Assembly: GCA_025201365.1 (NCBI GenBank)
Contig: JAIXMF010000007.1
Coordinates: 744,001 to 808,000 of the forward strand
From: Syncephalis plumigaleata
Lineage: Eukaryota; Zoopagomycota; Zoopagomycetes; Zoopagales; Piptocephalidaceae
Reading direction: 5' to 3'
DNA length: 64,000 bases
In this document: in pieces, positions 61,300 to 64,000 of the stretch
Position numbering within the stretch: the first letter of the stretch is position 1
Layout of the letters: the number at the start of each line of letters is the position of its first letter
Notes under the pieces: model-generated
The model's database searches: none
What the model was told of the DNA's origin: nothing
Seen by the model: the letters and a program-made list of their open reading frames with translations, nothing else
Made by a program: the position numbers and the translations under genes

Positions 61300-61951
61300 A
61301 TCATTATGACAATGATAGTTTGTAGGTTGCACCATGTCACAGTGTAAAGTGATAACAATCATGTGTACTTGCATTCATTGTTATTACAATATTTGTTACT
61401 ATTCCAGTCATAGAATAGTAAAGAGTAAAGAGTAAAGATGTTGTAGTAGTAGATATTGAATGTGATTATCCTACAATAGCTGAATTGAACATTAACAAGT
61501 CAATACTTCCAAGCAGAAAGCTCCGCTTGTATGGATGACTGATTGGTCGACCATCCGTGCTCAACCTCCTTTTATTCTCCGTTTATTCATTTTCACCAGT
61601 GAATTCAATTAACCAAGTAAGCAAGCATCTTGTTCATTAACACACACACACTTCCACCACGCTTACTCTTTTAGTTCTAGTTCTACTTCTATATCAAGTG
61701 CAGTACACACACACACACACACACACGTATATGCTTACTATTAGTACAGTTTTGTATTGAGTTAGTGTTCATTCGTAATACAAATAGCCAATAACTAGTA
61801 TCGACTATGATTGATCACACGAGTGCCACGGTCATTGAGAAGCTTCGTACTGCACGACAGTATGATCTTCAAGCGGCAGGACATGCAGATCTATTGGCAC
61901 TCGACAATGGACTACTCGTCAAGCCGTGTACACCGAGGGAACGTCAATTCT
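61300..61951 (+). repeat. segmental duplication block 1, copy 2
   Basis: Direct copy of 53,546-54,199 with only a few substitutions and one or two single-base gaps. Homology stops abruptly after CGTCAATTCT in the kinase coding sequence. Confidence 0.93.
61807..61951 (+). pseudogene. truncated multikinase copy (5' fragment)
   Basis: Carries the promoter region and first ~48 codons of the multikinase (MIDHTSATVIEKLRTARQYD...), nearly identical to 54,055-54,199. It then runs into unrelated AT-rich DNA, with a stop soon after. All kinase motifs are missing, so it cannot be active. Confidence 0.9.
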
Positions 61952-62463
61952 GCAAGATATACCACAATCATTAGTGATATATTTAAGTAAATCATACGCA
62001 ATACGGATCAGCGCGTAATAGAACATTTATAGTTATTTTTATGTACATTACATACTCTTGTCCACTTCATTAATCTGTAATCTATTCGAGTAATTTAGTA
62101 ATATCCATTACATTACAAACATTATTGCTCTTATTTCTATGTAGCATGATCAAATAATCATACAAAATAAATTATAAACATGCACTTAATGTGATCAGAT
62201 TAGATGGAACTTGTGACTTACACCATCATCTTCATTTCTTTTATCAAATTACAGCATAGATGTTTACAAATAACATTGATAATTGATTACAAGCATGTAG
62301 TAATCGCAATATGATTTATTTAATACATACATACATTCAAGTAACAAAAAGTAAAAACAAAATTGTATAAGGCCAATGTAGTATTATTGAATTAACACAT
62401 ATACAATTGTTGCAATCATTTATTAACGCATGAATTTGCTAAAATATAGTAATAAAATCGATA
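61952..62463. other. AT-rich filler replacing the kinase body
   Basis: 512 bp, very AT-rich, no similarity seen to the 1,464 bp at the same place in copy 1, and no gene. Confidence 0.7.
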
Positions 62464-62688
62464 ACATTGTAAATCATGTATAAAATGACAATTAATCTTA
62501 CATGATCATTGTCGAATGAATAAAAGAAACTGAAATACGCAATAAACGGTAATAGTTGAATTGATTGATTGATTGATTGATGAGTGGTGAGTGAAGTGTG
62601 TGATGAACATACAGTTCAAGTGGTAACAACCACTACCACAACAACACTACCACTACCTGAATACACTTAATGGCTTGCTTCTAGTTGA

Positions 62689-64000
62689 CTACATGTTCGA
62701 CGATGTTCCTTGTATTTGTGGATTGCGCGTCAGTTTAAATACGTGCTGGTAGTCGTTACGTCCCGTGGTCACACAGTGTATCGACTCTGAGTGTGTGCTA
62801 AGACTGCGCAGTGTGCCGGTCGGTATGATCTGCTCTAGTTCACCCGTAACAACATGACGAACCTCGATGAACTTGGAATCGAATGCAAGTATATACGGGT
62901 AATTAATGGCTAGTAATACACGAGATGATTAGTTATAGTGAATCGTGATATCGCATTGTAGGCAACTTACCAAATGCCGACGGCTCACCCTCCCATGTTA
63001 CAAGCCAGTTGGGTCGTGAACGACGACCATTCTTGTTGACAAAGAATGCGAATTCATCGTAGCATAGCAAGAAATCGCCATTACGTATACGGAATATGGC
63101 AATAGGTCGAGCACTTTCACGTCGTAGCACAAAGTTCAATGCTTCATCGGCAGGATCCAATAATCCGAGTGTATTAAGTGTTTCCAGATCTACAACCTCA
63201 AATCCCTTATTACACCCGACACATAATTTTGTTTTCAAGAAATGAATAGATGAAGATTCCGTAGGTATATAAAATTCCTATAGATTGATTCATATACATT
63301 AAAATCAATAGGTTAAATAGATCATAATTACTTACTCGGTATACTTTCATCGTCTCATTATTACGTAAAATCATACCCAATGATTTTTTCTTATTGTTCA
63401 TTGCAGATACCGGCTCCAGTGTATTAATGGTGGAATAAAGTGCAGCTGACTTCACCACGCACACCAAAGTGCGGTTCATACAAACACCAACTTTGAAGAA
63501 TGACACATGTGACTTGATCTTACGACCGCTTCGCTTTGTTGTTGACGATTCAATAGGCATTAGGCAATCCATGGGATATGAGGTAAGCGTGCGATTTTTA
63601 TCTATACAATAACATTAGTATTGTTGTATCGAATGATGATGCTAACAATCTACTTACCATGTAATATTAGCACCATATTGTAATCTTCGAGTATTTCGAT
63701 CTTATGCACTTTGTCCAGGTCTAATGTCTTGGCCATAGTGTCAGGATGTGCCTCCATTCCTACATAGACACCATCATCTGTTCCTATTACGAGTTTGCGA
63801 CCTTGATCTAAATAAATAGATAGATTGTTAATACCTTGTTATGACAATCACTCAATTAACTTACTGAATACAGCAGAGCAGTTAACACGCGATGTTTTGT
63901 GGAAGTGGCGATCCGATAGTGTCACTATGTTAAATATTTGTCGTGATCGAACCACTACTTCACGCTGAGCCTCGATCTTCTCGCGCCATTGCCAACGCTC
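62689..64000 (-). CDS. ROM2 paralogue, C-terminal CNH part (runs off window)
   Basis: Exons on the - strand mirror ROM2: 63865->64000, 63658-63807, 63336-63601, 62971-63277 and 62689-62909, with the same donors and acceptors. All frames are open, so this copy may be functional. It encodes the CNH domain (NYNMVLILH-type block, VKSHVSFFKVGVCMNRTLVC, LCYDEFAFFVNKNGR, YPYILAFDSKF). The two middle exons are diverged from ROM2 (PIESSTTKRSGRK versus SPDLASTTARNGRK; LETLNTLGLLDPADEALNF versus PETKDSICLLDSTDETLNF), while the outer ones are almost identical. DEP, DH and PH would lie beyond the window. Confidence 0.85.

Overview
The window is nuclear DNA of a fungus, most likely an early-diverging (zygomycete-grade) lineage. 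The fungal signs are a Ypd1-type phosphorelay protein, a Rom2-type RhoGEF (DEP-DH-PH-CNH), an FLC/TRP-family membrane protein, an AP-1 beta adaptin without an appendage, and a Ptc7 phosphatase. Genes are packed on both strands and carry many short introns (about 50-100 nt; GTAAGT/GTATGT-like donors, TAG/CAG acceptors, TAAC/TAAT branch motifs). Two introns look minor-spliceosome (U12) type, one of them AT-AC, which suits an early-diverging fungus rather than an ascomycete yeast. The genus cannot be named from sequence alone.

Layout. 0-7 kb: 3' part of proteasome alpha subunit SCL1 (+), a small one-TM protein (-), mitochondrial porin POR1 (-), cofilin COF1 (-) and YPD1 (-). 7-10.9 kb: repeat-rich, with no gene I can support. 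10.9-13.8 kb: AP-1 beta adaptin APL2 (+). 14-16 kb: a transposase-like relic followed by F-box-like gene copy A. 16.2-20.3 kb: ribosome-biogenesis GTPase BMS1 (-). 20.5-27.1 kb: three + strand genes in a row, PPE1 (PP2A methylesterase), a GCFC-domain splicing-factor homologue and methionine aminopeptidase 2. 27.4-35.5 kb: three - strand genes, a novel EF-hand/coiled-coil/tail-anchored protein, a mitoribosomal protein candidate and sorting nexin SNX4. 35.9-37.9 kb: mitochondrial release factor MRF1 (+).

38-48 kb is the accessory part: a multi-TM protein with a PA-like luminal domain, further transposase-like relics, RFC2 and an SR-type splicing factor (core genes inside it), and F-box-like gene copy B. 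48.5-64 kb: PTC7, an FLC/TRP-like membrane protein, then inositol polyphosphate multikinase facing ROM2. The multikinase/ROM2 locus is duplicated in direct orientation at 61.3-64.0 kb, with a truncated kinase copy and a second ROM2 running off the window.

Two technical points. Several genes between about 17 and 37 kb need one extra base at specific sites to stay in frame, always as if a short run were one base short. This points to local assembly errors rather than many pseudogenes. Elsewhere the exon sums of the genes I fully modelled are exact multiples of three. Functionally most genes are housekeeping. The new material is the F-box/relic duplication unit, the EF-hand coiled-coil membrane protein, the PA-TM protein and the U12-type introns.
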